Position numbers and translations under genes: made by a program
Source: Methylotenera sp.
GTDB lineage: Bacteria; Pseudomonadota; Gammaproteobacteria; Burkholderiales; Methylophilaceae
DNA: 64,000 nt
Reading direction: 5' to 3'
Assembly: GCF_013141425.1 (NCBI RefSeq)
Contig: NZ_JABFRA010000019.1
Location: 1-64,000 of the forward strand
Part shown: positions 43,427 to 52,414 of the stretch, in pieces
Position numbering within the stretch: position 1 is the first letter of the stretch
Layout: every line of letters starts with the position of its first letter
Notes under the pieces: model-generated
The model's input: only the letters and a program-made list of their open reading frames with translations
What the model was told of the DNA's origin: nothing
The model's database searches: none

Positions 43427-46156
43427 ATGATATCCACGTTGTTTAAAAAAATATTTGGTAGCCGTAATGAGCGGTTGGTAAAGCAATACGCGCAAAAAGT
43501 GCAGCAAATAAATGCATTAGAGCCTGCTATACAAGCTTTGTCTGACGATGAGTTAAGGGCAAAAACGGAAGAGTTCAAACAGCGCTATAAAAATGGTGAA
43601 ACTTTAGAACAACTTTTACCAGAAGCCTTTGCGGTAGTGCGTGAAGGTGGTGTGCGTGCACTTGGTATGCGTCATTTTGATGTGCAAATGATCGGCGGCA
43701 TGGTGCTAAATGCAGGCAAGATTGGTGAAATGCGTACAGGAGAAGGTAAAACCTTAGTGGCGACTTTACCTGTGTATTTGAATGCCTTGACTGGCAAAGG
43801 CGTGCATGTAGTGACCGTGAATGACTATCTTGCAAAGCGTGATGCCGAGTGGATGGGTAAACTCTACAACTTTTTAGGTTTGAGCATAGGCATTAATCTT
43901 TCTCAAATGCAAAATGACGCTAAGCGTCTGGCATATGCCGCGGATATTACTTATGGCACGAATAATGAATATGGCTTTGATTATCTACGTGACAACATGG
44001 TGCACGATAAGGAAAGTCGTGTGCAGCGTGGCTTAAACTATGCATTAGTTGATGAGGTCGATTCGATTTTAATTGACGAAGCACGTACGCCATTGATTAT
44101 TTCAGGGCAGGCGGATGACAGTATTGCGCTTTATAACCAAATTAACGCGGTAGCGGCTAAATTAGTTGCGCAAACTGAAGAAGAGGGCGAAGGCGATTTT
44201 TGGGTAGATGAAAAAGCACAAAATGTTGTGTTATCAGAGCAAGGCCATGAACACGCTGAAGGGTTACTAACTGAGGCTGGTCTGCTCGCCGTGGGATCAA
44301 GCCTATATGAAGCTTCTAACATTACCCTAGTACATCACCTTTATGCCTCACTACGTGCACGTAATCTTTACCATCGAGATCAGCACTATGTGGTACGTGA
44401 TGGTGAAGTGACGATCGTCGATGAGATTAACGGCCGTATGATGCCAGGTCGTCGTTGGTCTGATGGCTTGCATCAAGCGGTTGAGGCAAAAGAAGGCGTA
44501 GAGATTCAAAAAGAAAATCAAACACTGGCTTCTATTACCTTCCAAAATTACTTTCGTATGTACGCTAAACTCTCTGGCATGACAGGTACTGCCGATACCG
44601 AGGCCTATGAGTTTAATCAGATTTATGGCTTGGAAACCGTGGTCATTCCAACGCATCGTCCAATGTTGCGTAAAGATAATATGGATAAGGTTTACCGTAC
44701 CGCAAAAGAAAAATATACTGCGGTAATTCTGGATATTAAGGACTGTCAACGCCGTGGTCAGCCAGTATTGGTAGGTACAACTTCCATTGAGAATTCAGAG
44801 CTCATTTCTAAGTTGTTAGATGCAGAAAAGTTGGAGCATCAAGTTCTAAATGCCAAACAACACGAGCGTGAAGCGCATGTCATCGCACAGGCAGGACGTC
44901 CTGGTGTCATTACCATTGCGACCAATATGGCAGGCCGTGGTACGGACATTGTATTGGGTGGTAATCCTGAGACCGATATCGAAGCGGTAAAACACAACGA
45001 AAAATTAAGTGACGCTGAGAAAGAAGCAAAAATAGCCGCGCTTAAAGCCGAGTGGCAAGAACGCCATAACGCGGTGTTGGCGGCTGGTGGCTTGCATATT
45101 GCAGGGACTGAGCGCCATGAATCACGTCGTATCGACAACCAGTTACGTGGCCGCTCTGGCCGTCAGGGTGACGCTGGTTCTAGTCGTTTTTACCTTTCAT
45201 TAGAAGATCAATTGCTACGCATTTTCGCATCTGACCGTGTTTCAGCGATTATGGAAAAACTCAATATGCCAGAAGGTGAAGCCATCGAGCATCCTTGGGT
45301 GACACGCGCCATTGAAAATGCACAGCGTAAGGTTGAAGGTCGTAACTTTGATATTCGTAAGCAATTGCTGGAATATGATGATGTTGCCAATGACCAGCGT
45401 AAAGTGATTTATGAGCAACGCAATGAATTACTGGATGCTGCCGATGTGGGCGAAACAATTAAGGCGATGCGCGAAGATGTATTGGTTAGCCTGATTGCTA
45501 CCCATATTCCACCAAACAGTGTGGAAGAACAATGGGATGTGCCTAGCTTAGAGCGCGAGCTAAAATCGGAAGCTGGCATTGAGATTCCATTGCAACAAAT
45601 GCTGGAAGACAATCCAGATTTACATGAAGAAACTTTACGAGAACGTATCATTGATGCAGCCAATAATGCTTATGTCGCAAAAGAGCTGCAAGCAAGCGCA
45701 GAGGTGATGCGCCAGTTTGAACGTTCCGTAATGTTGCAAAGTTTAGATAATCATTGGCGTGAGCATTTGGCGGGTTTAGATCATTTGCGCCAAGGGATAC
45801 ATTTGCGTTCGTATGCGCAAAAAAATCCCAAACAAGAATATAAGCGAGAAGCATTTGAATTGTTCGAGCGTTTACTCAATACCGTGAAGAGTGAAGTTAC
45901 TAAGGTCACGATGTTGGTGCAAGTGCGCACAGAAGAAGATGTCGAGGCAGTGGAAAAACCAGTTGAATTGGAAAACGTTCATTATCAGCATGCTGATTAT
46001 GACGAGGCTCTTGCCAATCCGCAGTCAGATGATGAAGCATCTTTGCTAGCTAGTGGGCAACCTGTGGTGCGTGAAGGTGTGAAAGTTGGTCGAAATGACC
46101 CATGCCCTTGTGGATCAGGTAAAAAATTTAAACAGTGCCATGGTCAATTGAGTTAA
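43427..46156 (+). CDS. secA: preprotein translocase ATPase SecA
   Basis: Motor ATPase of 909 residues that drives proteins through SecYEG. The Walker A region MRTGEGKTL, the DEAD-like [14 protein letters not shown] and the second nucleotide domain with [10 protein letters not shown] and [11 protein letters not shown] are intact. The C-terminal zinc-binding tail [14 protein letters not shown] is present and should bind SecB and lipids. Length is normal. A 143-base gap separates it from the M23 gene, so it may have its own promoter. Confidence 0.98.
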   Translation: MISTLFKKIFGSRNERLVKQYAQKVQQINALEPAIQALSDDELRAKTEEFKQRYKNGETLEQLLPEAFAVVREGGVRALGMRHFDVQMIGGMVLNAGKIGEMRTGEGKTLVATLPVYLNALTGKGVHVVTVNDYLAKRDAEWMGKLYNFLGLSIGINLSQMQNDAKRLAYAADITYGTNNEYGFDYLRDNMVHDKESRVQRGLNYALVDEVDSILIDEARTPLIISGQADDSIALYNQINAVAAKLVAQTEEEGEGDFWVDEKAQNVVLSEQGHEHAEGLLTEAGLLAVGSSLYEASNITLVHHLYASLRARNLYHRDQHYVVRDGEVTIVDEINGRMMPGRRWSDGLHQAVEAKEGVEIQKENQTLASITFQNYFRMYAKLSGMTGTADTEAYEFNQIYGLETVVIPTHRPMLRKDNMDKVYRTAKEKYTAVILDIKDCQRRGQPVLVGTTSIENSELISKLLDAEKLEHQVLNAKQHEREAHVIAQAGRPGVITIATNMAGRGTDIVLGGNPETDIEAVKHNEKLSDAEKEAKIAALKAEWQERHNAVLAAGGLHIAGTERHESRRIDNQLRGRSGRQGDAGSSRFYLSLEDQLLRIFASDRVSAIMEKLNMPEGEAIEHPWVTRAIENAQRKVEGRNFDIRKQLLEYDDVANDQRKVIYEQRNELLDAADVGETIKAMREDVLVSLIATHIPPNSVEEQWDVPSLERELKSEAGIEIPLQQMLEDNPDLHEETLRERIIDAANNAYVAKELQASAEVMRQFERSVMLQSLDNHWREHLAGLDHLRQGIHLRSYAQKNPKQEYKREAFELFERLLNTVKSEVTKVTMLVQVRTEEDVEAVEKPVELENVHYQHADYDEALANPQSDDEASLLASGQPVVREGVKVGRNDPCPCGSGKKFKQCHGQLS

Positions 46157-46169
46157 GCGAGTTTTTTAA

Positions 46170-46361
46170 ATGACAAATGAAGCTGAGTCTGAAGTAGCCT
46201 CTCCCTGTATCGGTGTCTGTGCGGTAGACGAAACTGCAGGTTTATGCCAAGGTTGCTATCGCACCATCGATGAAATTAAAACTTGGTGGGATAAAACAAA
46301 CGCAGAAAAAATCGAATTACTAAAAAGCTTAGAATTAAGAGTTGAGCAAAGTTTTGATTGA
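46170..46361 (+). CDS. DUF1289 small cysteine-rich protein
   Basis: A 63-residue protein with the family pattern SPCIGVCAVDETAGLCQGCYRT-like, four cysteines arranged CxxxC...CxxC followed by the conserved IDEIKTWW. It is likely to bind a metal or iron-sulfur centre; no function is established. It starts 13 bases after secA and is probably read through from it. Confidence 0.88.
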   Translation: MTNEAESEVASPCIGVCAVDETAGLCQGCYRTIDEIKTWWDKTNAEKIELLKSLELRVEQSFD

Positions 46362-46437
46362 ACTAGATTACTTTTTAATTGGATACTTTTAGAAAAATTG
46401 CTAGATCTTTCTTAAAAATGGGTTAAAAAACACACCT

Positions 46438-46472
46438 GCTCTGCGAGCCTTTATTTATAAGGCACGCAGAGC
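46438..46472 (-). terminator. probable terminator of the bufferin-like operon
   Basis: GCTCTGCG (46438-46445) pairs with CGCAGAGC (46465-46472), and GCCTT with AAGGC inside, separated by one A-A mismatch. Read on the - strand it is followed by a T-rich run (GTGTTTTTT). It lies 41 bases after the bufC-like stop and could also end the secA transcript. Confidence 0.7.
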
Positions 46473-46513
46473 ATCGAAAAAAGTTGGTGCAACAAAAAAG
46501 ATGCTTTCTTTAT

Positions 46514-47311
46514 TTAAAGAGCGTCTTTTTTAACGCCTAAAATTACTCCGCTCGCTTTTAGTTCTGTTAGCGTTGTTGCGCCAAATTGTATGATCATCTC
46601 ACTAGAAATTTGTGGGTATACCGAGGCCAATTTTTCCAGGGCAAGTTGGCCTGTCAGAGATTCGTCTCGTAATAGAGTCAGCAAATGAAAAGTGATAGGG
46701 TTGAGTTCCATAAACTTGATTTGGTGGTGAAGGTTACGAAAAACTAGTAAATGACTAGGTACATTCGGTTTTTGTTTTGGCATAAATTTTGGCGAAATCA
46801 GGTGCACGGGGTAGTCATATTGCAACAAAAATAGCGCAGGCGAAAATACAATTGGCCAATCCAATAAGTCGTTAGCATTTGCCTCGATAGTCTCAAAATT
46901 CACTGAGGTATCCTGCACTGAAAGCGCAAGCTCTACCCATTCGTAGTGCATGAATTCCGGTAAAAACGCGGGTAATTTGCGTTCCTTTAAGTTTATGTTA
47001 ACTAGGTGCAGCAAAAACTGCGCAGGAATTTCTCTAAAAAAAGGCGTGCTTGCTTGATGCTCAGCCAAAAAGCCACGCACCAATAGTTGCCACTTATGTT
47101 TGCTAAGAATTTTCTTTGTGACAGGAAAGCAACTCGCTAGCGTGCCTTCGATATTGTTATAGACAATTTCGGTATAGATTGCCATACGTTTGGCTGATAC
47201 TTCGGCCGGCCGAGGCTGATTTTTCGGGTCACGAATATGCTGTGTGAATTGCAGCTGATATGCCTGAAAGTCAGGTAGTTTATCAGGCGATACAGGTGGC
47301 TGATGCGACAT
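46514..47311 (-). CDS. bufC: DUF2063 partner protein of a MNIO RiPP enzyme (HvfC/BufC-like)
   Basis: A 265-residue protein of the DUF2063 family. The N-terminal part (FQAYQLQFTQHIRDPKN, then AIYTEIVYNNIEGTLASCFP) is the family signature. In known HvfABC and bufferin systems this partner binds the precursor and helps the DUF692 enzyme modify its cysteines. Its first 29 bases overlap the end of the DUF692 gene, so the two are translationally coupled and probably form a complex. The gene name follows the described bufferin system by family resemblance only. Confidence 0.85.
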   Translation of the reverse strand: MSHQPPVSPDKLPDFQAYQLQFTQHIRDPKNQPRPAEVSAKRMAIYTEIVYNNIEGTLASCFPVTKKILSKHKWQLLVRGFLAEHQASTPFFREIPAQFLLHLVNINLKERKLPAFLPEFMHYEWVELALSVQDTSVNFETIEANANDLLDWPIVFSPALFLLQYDYPVHLISPKFMPKQKPNVPSHLLVFRNLHHQIKFMELNPITFHLLTLLRDESLTGQLALEKLASVYPQISSEMIIQFGATTLTELKASGVILGVKKDAL

Positions 47312-48158
47312 TTTTTATCTGCACATATTGCTGTTGAATGGCTGTTATTTTGTCGATTTCAGTGATCAGCGTGGTGAGTGGGGGAATATTGAGGTCGCGC
47401 TCTAATAAGGTTGGGAATACACCAAATTGCTGGTAGGCGGCATGCAATAGTTCCCATACCGGGTCAATAACGGCCTCGCCATGGGTATCTACCAATAAAT
47501 TGGGTGCTTCTTGGTAGTGGCCTGCTACGTGCGCATAAATGATGCGCTCGCTGGGGATTCCGCTTAAGAGCTGATGTGCGTTATAGTTAAAATTAACGCT
47601 ATTCACATAAATATTATTGATGTCTAAATGCAGCCAGCAATCAGATTCTTCAATTACTGCTTTTAAAAAAGTCAGCTCATCCATTTCAGAGATCGGTGCG
47701 GCAACGTAGCTGGAAGCATTTTCGATGCCAATGCGCTGGCCCAGAATATCCTGCGTTTGCTGAATTCGCTGAGCCACGTAATGCACGGCGTCTTCTGTAA
47801 AGGGGATGGGCAGCAAGTCATATAAATAACCACCATCGCTACAAAAACTTAAGTGTTCGGTGTAGAGTGGAATTTCATTCTGCTTTAAAAAGGATTTGAT
47901 CTGATGAATGAACGTCGTATTGAGCGGCTCAGGCCCACCAAGTGATAAGCAAAGTCCGTGGCAAACAATCGGATAGCGAGCGGCAAACCAAGCTAATTGA
48001 TCTTTGTATTTACCTCCTGCACTAATCCAGTTTTCGGGAGCGATTTCAAGAAAATCAATATTTTCGATGATAGCTTGCCCATAAAGCGTTTGGATTTGGG
48101 GTATCAACTCGCGTTTTAGCCCCAAACCCACACCATGAATGTTACTTAATAATGCCAT
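47283..48158 (-). CDS. bufB: DUF692 multinuclear non-heme iron (MNIO) enzyme, HvfB/BufB-like
   Basis: TIM-barrel enzyme of 291 residues of the DUF692/MNIO family, which oxidatively modifies peptide cysteines (oxazolone/thioamide or thiooxazole groups in known systems). Likely iron ligands are visible: E42 (PEN), H67 (CHGL), H102 (TEHLSF), E146 (IENASS), D179 and N182 (DINN), H210/H214 (HVAGH), D224/H226 (DTHG) and E253 (LLERD). It starts 23 bases after the precursor gene. The product and metal role are inferred from homologous systems. Confidence 0.9.
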   Translation of the reverse strand: MALLSNIHGVGLGLKRELIPQIQTLYGQAIIENIDFLEIAPENWISAGGKYKDQLAWFAARYPIVCHGLCLSLGGPEPLNTTFIHQIKSFLKQNEIPLYTEHLSFCSDGGYLYDLLPIPFTEDAVHYVAQRIQQTQDILGQRIGIENASSYVAAPISEMDELTFLKAVIEESDCWLHLDINNIYVNSVNFNYNAHQLLSGIPSERIIYAHVAGHYQEAPNLLVDTHGEAVIDPVWELLHAAYQQFGVFPTLLERDLNIPPLTTLITEIDKITAIQQQYVQIKNVASATCIA

Positions 48159-48181
48159 TTAAAAAAATTACAACGTGGACA

Positions 48182-48532
48182 TTATTTTTTTTTGGTGGCC
48201 GAGCAAGCACCATCTTTCATTTTTTCAGCACTGCAAGAGCCCTCTTTTGCTTTGCTGGTCTCTGCCTTTTCAGCAGAACAACTACCTTCTTTTGATTTTT
48301 CGGCACTGCAAGAACCTTCTTTGGCTTTTTCTGCTTTTTTCTTATCTGCACCGCATTTTCCTGTGCCACATTTTCCATCTTTTGCTTTTTCGTCATGATC
48401 GGCTACTTGATAGCCGGAAGATAACGATTTAACTACAAATGGGTTTTCAGCCGCACTCACTGAAGCTGTAGCCATTGACAATGCAAATGCGCTACTTACA
48501 GCAAGGGCAATTGATTTTTTTGTGTTGTTCAT
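48182..48532 (-). CDS. bufA: cysteine-repeat RiPP precursor (HvfA/bufferin-like)
   Basis: A 116-residue precursor. A Sec signal peptide (about residues 1-28, ending SVSAA) is followed by NPFVVKSLSSGYQVA, typical of this family. The Lys/Glu/Ala-rich core holds six cysteines at 55, 60, 75, 85, 100 and 110. Each sits in a G-x-C context: DGKCG, TGKCG, three EGSCS and one DGACS. In described relatives such cysteines are modified and bind copper. AAGGA precedes the ATG. It lies 42 bases after the anti-sigma gene and just before the MNIO gene. Copper binding here is inference. Confidence 0.88.
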   Translation of the reverse strand: MNNTKKSIALAVSSAFALSMATASVSAAENPFVVKSLSSGYQVADHDEKAKDGKCGTGKCGADKKKAEKAKEGSCSAEKSKEGSCSAEKAETSKAKEGSCSAEKMKDGACSATKKK

Positions 48533-48574
48533 GATAGATCCTTTTGGTAAATTAAGTTAAAAGTAAATACAGTT

Positions 48575-48847
48575 TTAATGGTTTTTAGATTCAATATGAC
48601 TGGAAATTTGCTGAAAAATTCTAGTTTTTGATTCTAATGGAAGTTGTAAGGTATCGTCATTTTCCGTTTCAAGTCTAATGCGTTTAGTTGCATTGTTAAT
48701 TAAACGCAGCTGCTGCCTAAAACGCGTACACGCAGCACACAAAAGTAAATGAAATTTTAATTTTATGCGCTTCGAACTAGATAATGGATTCTCTAATGAC
48801 TGTGAGATGAGTTGGCTAGCTTGTTTGCAATTGAGCATGAATTTCAT
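48575..48847 (-). CDS. zinc-finger anti-sigma factor, soluble
   Basis: A 90-residue protein with the zinc-binding anti-sigma motif H-x3-C-x2-C (FHLLLCAACTRF). There is no membrane segment, so it would sense in the cytoplasm. It begins 4 bases after the sigma factor stop, with GGGT in the sigma stop region as ribosome site; ATG 48838 is an alternative start. Such proteins hold their cognate ECF sigma factor inactive until a signal, often oxidative or metal stress, disturbs the zinc site. The signal here is unknown. Confidence 0.85.
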   Translation of the reverse strand: MKFMLNCKQASQLISQSLENPLSSSKRIKLKFHLLLCAACTRFRQQLRLINNATKRIRLETENDDTLQLPLESKTRIFQQISSHIESKNH

Positions 48848-48851
48848 GTTG

Positions 48852-49409
48852 TTACCCAGCTATCCAATTCATTTCTAGACATTTTCTTAATCCCATACGG
48901 GCCCGATACAACATCACCCAAGCATTGGTCGCCGTAATCCCCAGTTCCTTACAAATATTTTCATTATCACTCTCATGCACATCACGCATGACAAAAATTG
49001 TAGCCAACTTAGCTGGCAATTTGTCGATGCAGCTGCTCAATATCGTCAAAAATTGCTTTTGTTTAAGGATATCTTCGGGCATATCCAATGCCTGTGGCTT
49101 TTCAAGCCAATGACCACTTTTATCAAAAAAATCGTCCATGCTGGTGTCCGAGGCATCCAAATCAATTAAATCGGAAAGGGGTTGTTCGCGTATTCGCTTA
49201 CGCTGAATATCAATAATTTTATGTTTGAGAATAGCTGTGAGCCAAGTTCTGGCTGAAGATTCACCACTAAAACTGTTGTTATTAATGCTGGCCAGCAGGG
49301 TTTCTTGCACGGCATCTTCTGCCAACTGTGGGTCGCGTAACCTTGCCAATGCAAAGCGATACAGATAATCACCATGCTCATTCAGCCAAACATTGATATT
49401 TTCATTCAT
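48852..49409 (-). CDS. ECF-family RNA polymerase sigma factor
   Basis: A 185-residue sigma factor with region 2 at about residues 10-75 (YRFALARLRDPQLAEDAVQE, TWLTAILKHKIID) and region 4 at about 125-180 (LPAKLATIFVMRDVHE, then the helix-turn-helix through ITATNAWVMLYRARMGLRKC). It is followed directly by a zinc-finger anti-sigma gene and the precursor/MNIO genes, so it most likely controls that operon. Its ATG overlaps the stop of the DUF1841 gene (TAATG). Confidence 0.93.
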   Translation of the reverse strand: MNENINVWLNEHGDYLYRFALARLRDPQLAEDAVQETLLASINNNSFSGESSARTWLTAILKHKIIDIQRKRIREQPLSDLIDLDASDTSMDDFFDKSGHWLEKPQALDMPEDILKQKQFLTILSSCIDKLPAKLATIFVMRDVHESDNENICKELGITATNAWVMLYRARMGLRKCLEMNWIAG

Positions 49410-49849
49410 TAAGAAAATCCAGCTTTTTGGTTAAGTAAATTCAAATAGTATTCGGAATCCAGAGCTTGATTATTACGTTGTGCCTGCCAAATGGTTTCCG
49501 CAAGGCAATCAATCAAATCATGATAGGCAAGGTGGTTATCATGATGTTTGATGCGTAATTTGTCATAAATCTTGCTGATACCGATGGGTTGATTTATGGA
49601 GATTTGCTCGATGATCGATAAATGCAAAGTGATATGCAAAAATGGATTAGTTTCACCCATCTCAGGAAAGTACTGTTGATGCATATAGCGTTCAGGCGAG
49701 TCGAATACCACCTTATATTCAGGGTGCATCTGAATGACTTCTACCGCGATTTTTTCTAAATCCGTTAGTGCTTGTTGTTGTTTGAACTTTGCCCATGCGT
49801 CAAATAAGAATTGACGGGCTTGGTCGCGGCTAGGATTATAAAGACTCAT
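49409..49849 (-). CDS. DUF1841 family protein
   Basis: A 146-residue soluble protein of the DUF1841 family found in betaproteobacteria and gammaproteobacteria. NPFLHITLHLSIIEQI and the histidine-rich HHDNHLAYHDLIDCLAETIW are its marks. The many histidines suggest metal binding, but no function is known. The stop overlaps the sigma factor start, so it is the first gene of the sigma/anti-sigma unit here. It may be an independent housekeeping gene that happens to drive the sigma gene. Confidence 0.85.
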   Translation of the reverse strand: MSLYNPSRDQARQFLFDAWAKFKQQQALTDLEKIAVEVIQMHPEYKVVFDSPERYMHQQYFPEMGETNPFLHITLHLSIIEQISINQPIGISKIYDKLRIKHHDNHLAYHDLIDCLAETIWQAQRNNQALDSEYYLNLLNQKAGFS

Positions 49850-49890
49850 TGGATTAGTTTAGTACGCATTTTTAGCAAAGTGTAAAATTA

Positions 49891-51009
49891 TCAAGAAAGT
49901 TTAGAAAATAAGCTAAGTACTGCAGAATAAGACAATAATTGATTTTTACCTGCTACTGAGGCAATCTCGCCATTGCCATAAAATCCAAGTAGCGGCATTT
50001 CTGGGAACTGCTTTGTAATAACATTTAAATCATGATCAATACCATCATAAAAAGGTCCGCGGCCCAAGCAGGAAAAAAGCAAGCCAAAATCGGGAAGTGC
50101 CTTTAATTGCTCGGTCAATTGTATGGAGGTCAGCAGTAAATCAGATTCTGCAGCAGTTTTATCACGCACTCCCCAGCATAAGTACTGATTTGCTTTTAGT
50201 GCCTGTGCAAGTGTAATGCTGTCATTTTCTTCATTAAAGCTTATCACGCTGGTTTGCTCGAATTCACCGTTTAGAATAGCTTCTGCACTGTCAGCATAAG
50301 TCGCCATGACCAGATGGGAAGGTAGCGGTACTTCATTCTTTCCAGAGCGGTTTCCCTTGCTGCTTGCGGAGGCTTTACCATGTGTGTTCCAAGCTTTTTT
50401 TAAGGCTAAATAAGCGGCTTGATTGCCGACTAATTCAACATCATACCCGTTGGCTTGCTGGATTTTTTTTGGTTTAGTCAGAAATTTTAAGCCATGCGAC
50501 GCTTTTGAGACTAATTTAGTACCTTTAATAAAAGCTTCAATGTGCCCGGTACTTTCGCCTTTAGCGTTTTTCCATACCGAAAATGGCCCATGTCCCACGG
50601 CGTCGCCTGATACGCCTCCATAGCGTACTTGTCCATCTTGCAGCCAATCGTTATTGAGTGCATTTGGTGCTGTGAGCGTTAAAAGTGGCTGAGAGGCGTG
50701 ATTTAAATCAGCCTGTTGAATGCTTACCTCACCTCCAAATACCATGACGGCTGCCGCTGGACTATCCAATACCCAGTCATCTTCGGTAAAAATTCCGCTA
50801 GCAGAGCAACCAAATACTTGCGTGCAGTTCGCGGCTTTTGCCGCAGCAAGGATGGCGGGCTGTGGGTCGCTAGCGAATTCTGAACTGAGTAGAAGTAATA
50901 CGCTGTTAGCAATCGTGATTCCTGCCTTATCCATGGCTTGCAAGGCGGCTTGTGACGCAAGTGCTGAATCTGCTTGCTTACCAATGGCGATGCTGGTGGC
51001 GACTTTCAT
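49891..51009 (-). CDS. FIST-domain signal sensor protein
   Basis: A 372-residue soluble protein with FIST N (about residues 25-220) and FIST C domains (about 225-360), a sensory pair thought to bind small ligands such as amino acids. Landmarks are VFGCSASGIFTED in the N part and LLFSCLGRGPFYDG with GFYGNGEIA in the C part. I place the start at ATG 51009; a longer frame to 51126 runs into nth and has no family support. No kinase or chemotaxis domain is attached. It follows nth by 13 bases. Confidence 0.85.
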   Translation of the reverse strand: MKVATSIAIGKQADSALASQAALQAMDKAGITIANSVLLLLSSEFASDPQPAILAAAKAANCTQVFGCSASGIFTEDDWVLDSPAAAVMVFGGEVSIQQADLNHASQPLLTLTAPNALNNDWLQDGQVRYGGVSGDAVGHGPFSVWKNAKGESTGHIEAFIKGTKLVSKASHGLKFLTKPKKIQQANGYDVELVGNQAAYLALKKAWNTHGKASASSKGNRSGKNEVPLPSHLVMATYADSAEAILNGEFEQTSVISFNEENDSITLAQALKANQYLCWGVRDKTAAESDLLLTSIQLTEQLKALPDFGLLFSCLGRGPFYDGIDHDLNVITKQFPEMPLLGFYGNGEIASVAGKNQLLSYSAVLSLFSKLS

Positions 51010-51022
51010 ATTTTTCTTATAT

Positions 51023-51670
51023 TTAAACCGTGACCGTATGAAATTCTTTTGCCCCGTATTCACATAAATCCGCAATGCAACATTCTGCGCATTTAGGCTT
51101 ACGTGCTGTGCAGGTGTAGCGTCCATGCAAAATCAGTAAATGATGCGCGTCCTGTAGAAATTCTGCTGGTATGGATTTTAGATATTTCATTTCCACCTCT
51201 AGAACAGTTTTGCCGGTCGCAAGCTTAATGCGATTTCCCAAGCGAAATAAATGGGTATCTACTGCAATGGTGGCCTCCCCAAATGCCGTATTTAAAATAA
51301 CATTGGCCGTTTTTCTTCCTACACCTGGAAGAGCTTCTAGTGCTTTGCGGTTGTTTGGCACCTGCGATTGATGCAAGGAAATTAATATTTCACAAGTCGC
51401 CAGAACGTTTTTTGCTTTAGAGTGGTAGAGGCCAATTGTACGTATGTATTCTTCTAATTCATCTAATCCTAATGCCAATATACTTTCTGGCGTATTTGCG
51501 ACGGTAAAGAGTCGATCGGTGGCAAGGTTTACACTTTTGTCCGTTGCCTGCGCAGATAATATTACCGCAATCAGCAGTTCAAAGGTATTGCGATGCTTGA
51601 GCTCGGTGGTGGGGTTCGGAATTGCAAGGCTTAAGCGTTTGAAAATTTCAAAGCGTTTTTTTGCATTCAT
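51023..51670 (-). CDS. nth: endonuclease III
   Basis: DNA glycosylase/AP lyase of 215 residues that removes oxidised pyrimidines. The helix-hairpin-helix LPGVGRKTANV contains the catalytic K120, and D138 is in AVDTHLFRLGNR. The [4Fe-4S] cluster cysteines C187, C194, C197 and C203 are all present at the same numbers as in the E. coli enzyme. Location right after rnfE is conserved in many proteobacteria. Confidence 0.97.
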   Translation of the reverse strand: MNAKKRFEIFKRLSLAIPNPTTELKHRNTFELLIAVILSAQATDKSVNLATDRLFTVANTPESILALGLDELEEYIRTIGLYHSKAKNVLATCEILISLHQSQVPNNRKALEALPGVGRKTANVILNTAFGEATIAVDTHLFRLGNRIKLATGKTVLEVEMKYLKSIPAEFLQDAHHLLILHGRYTCTARKPKCAECCIADLCEYGAKEFHTVTV

Positions 51671-51718
51671 GCTAAGCGCCCAAGGCTTGCAAAGGTTTGT
51701 GCAATATAGGTCAAAGGA

Positions 51719-52405
51719 CTAATGATCTAATGCGGGCTTCAATTGGGGTGTGGAAATATTAGTTTTTGATGCCTTTCTAATTTCAACCCAATTGCGTAAT
51801 GCAATCAACGTACCTAAGCCTAAAAATGCACCTGGCGGTAAAACGGCCAATAAAAATCCGTGGTAATCAGGAATAATCGTCAGTACAAACTGTTTGGCGG
51901 CAGGTCCAAAAGCAAGATCTAATCCAGTAAACAATGTGCCTTTGCCTATGATTTCGCGCATGCCGCCGAGTAAGCCTAAAACCAGCGTTAGGCCAATACC
52001 CATCATAAAACCGTCCAGTATGGATGGCACGGGTGAGTTTTTGGCGGCAAATGATTCGACTCTAGCTAACACAATGCAATTCACTACAATAAGCGGAATA
52101 AAAATCCCCAAGACCTTATGTAATGGATGTGCAAAGGCGTTAATGGATAAATCAATGACGGTCACCAGAGCGGCAATCACTAATATAAACACTGGTACGC
52201 GAATTTCACTGGGGATAAATCTACGCACTGGCGAAACCGCGCCATTGGAGGCGGCCATAACTAATGCTGTAGCCAAGCCCAGACTCAACCCATTTACCGC
52301 TGTTGTGGTTACTGCCAGTGTCGGGCATAGCCCTAATAGCTGAACTACACCTGGATTCTGTTTCCAAAGTCCATTAACTGTAATTTCCTTATATAAATTG
52401 CTCAT
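51719..52405 (-). CDS. rnfE: Rnf electron transport complex subunit RnfE
   Basis: Polytopic inner-membrane protein of 228 residues with about six membrane segments, paralogous to RnfA. NPGVVQLLGLCPTLAVT and the second half-motif IPLIVVNCIVLARVE carry the conserved cysteines proposed to hold the intramembrane iron-sulfur centre between RnfA and RnfE. It is the last rnf gene before nth. The complex moves electrons between ferredoxin and NAD or to SoxR. Confidence 0.95.
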   Translation of the reverse strand: MSNLYKEITVNGLWKQNPGVVQLLGLCPTLAVTTTAVNGLSLGLATALVMAASNGAVSPVRRFIPSEIRVPVFILVIAALVTVIDLSINAFAHPLHKVLGIFIPLIVVNCIVLARVESFAAKNSPVPSILDGFMMGIGLTLVLGLLGGMREIIGKGTLFTGLDLAFGPAAKQFVLTIIPDYHGFLLAVLPPGAFLGLGTLIALRNWVEIRKASKTNISTPQLKPALDH

Positions 52406-52414
52406 GAATGTTCC

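Noticed and set aside
46438-46472. Small RNA gene after secA/DUF1289
   Set aside because: The hairpin is better explained as the end of the - strand operon; there is no promoter sign for an independent RNA.
48192-48398. Open frame opposite the precursor peptide gene
   Set aside because: Antisense of the Lys/Cys repeat region; the - strand gene has a signal peptide, ribosome site and operon context.
51010-51126. 39-residue extension of the FIST protein
   Set aside because: It runs into nth and has no FIST similarity; the family start fits ATG 51009.
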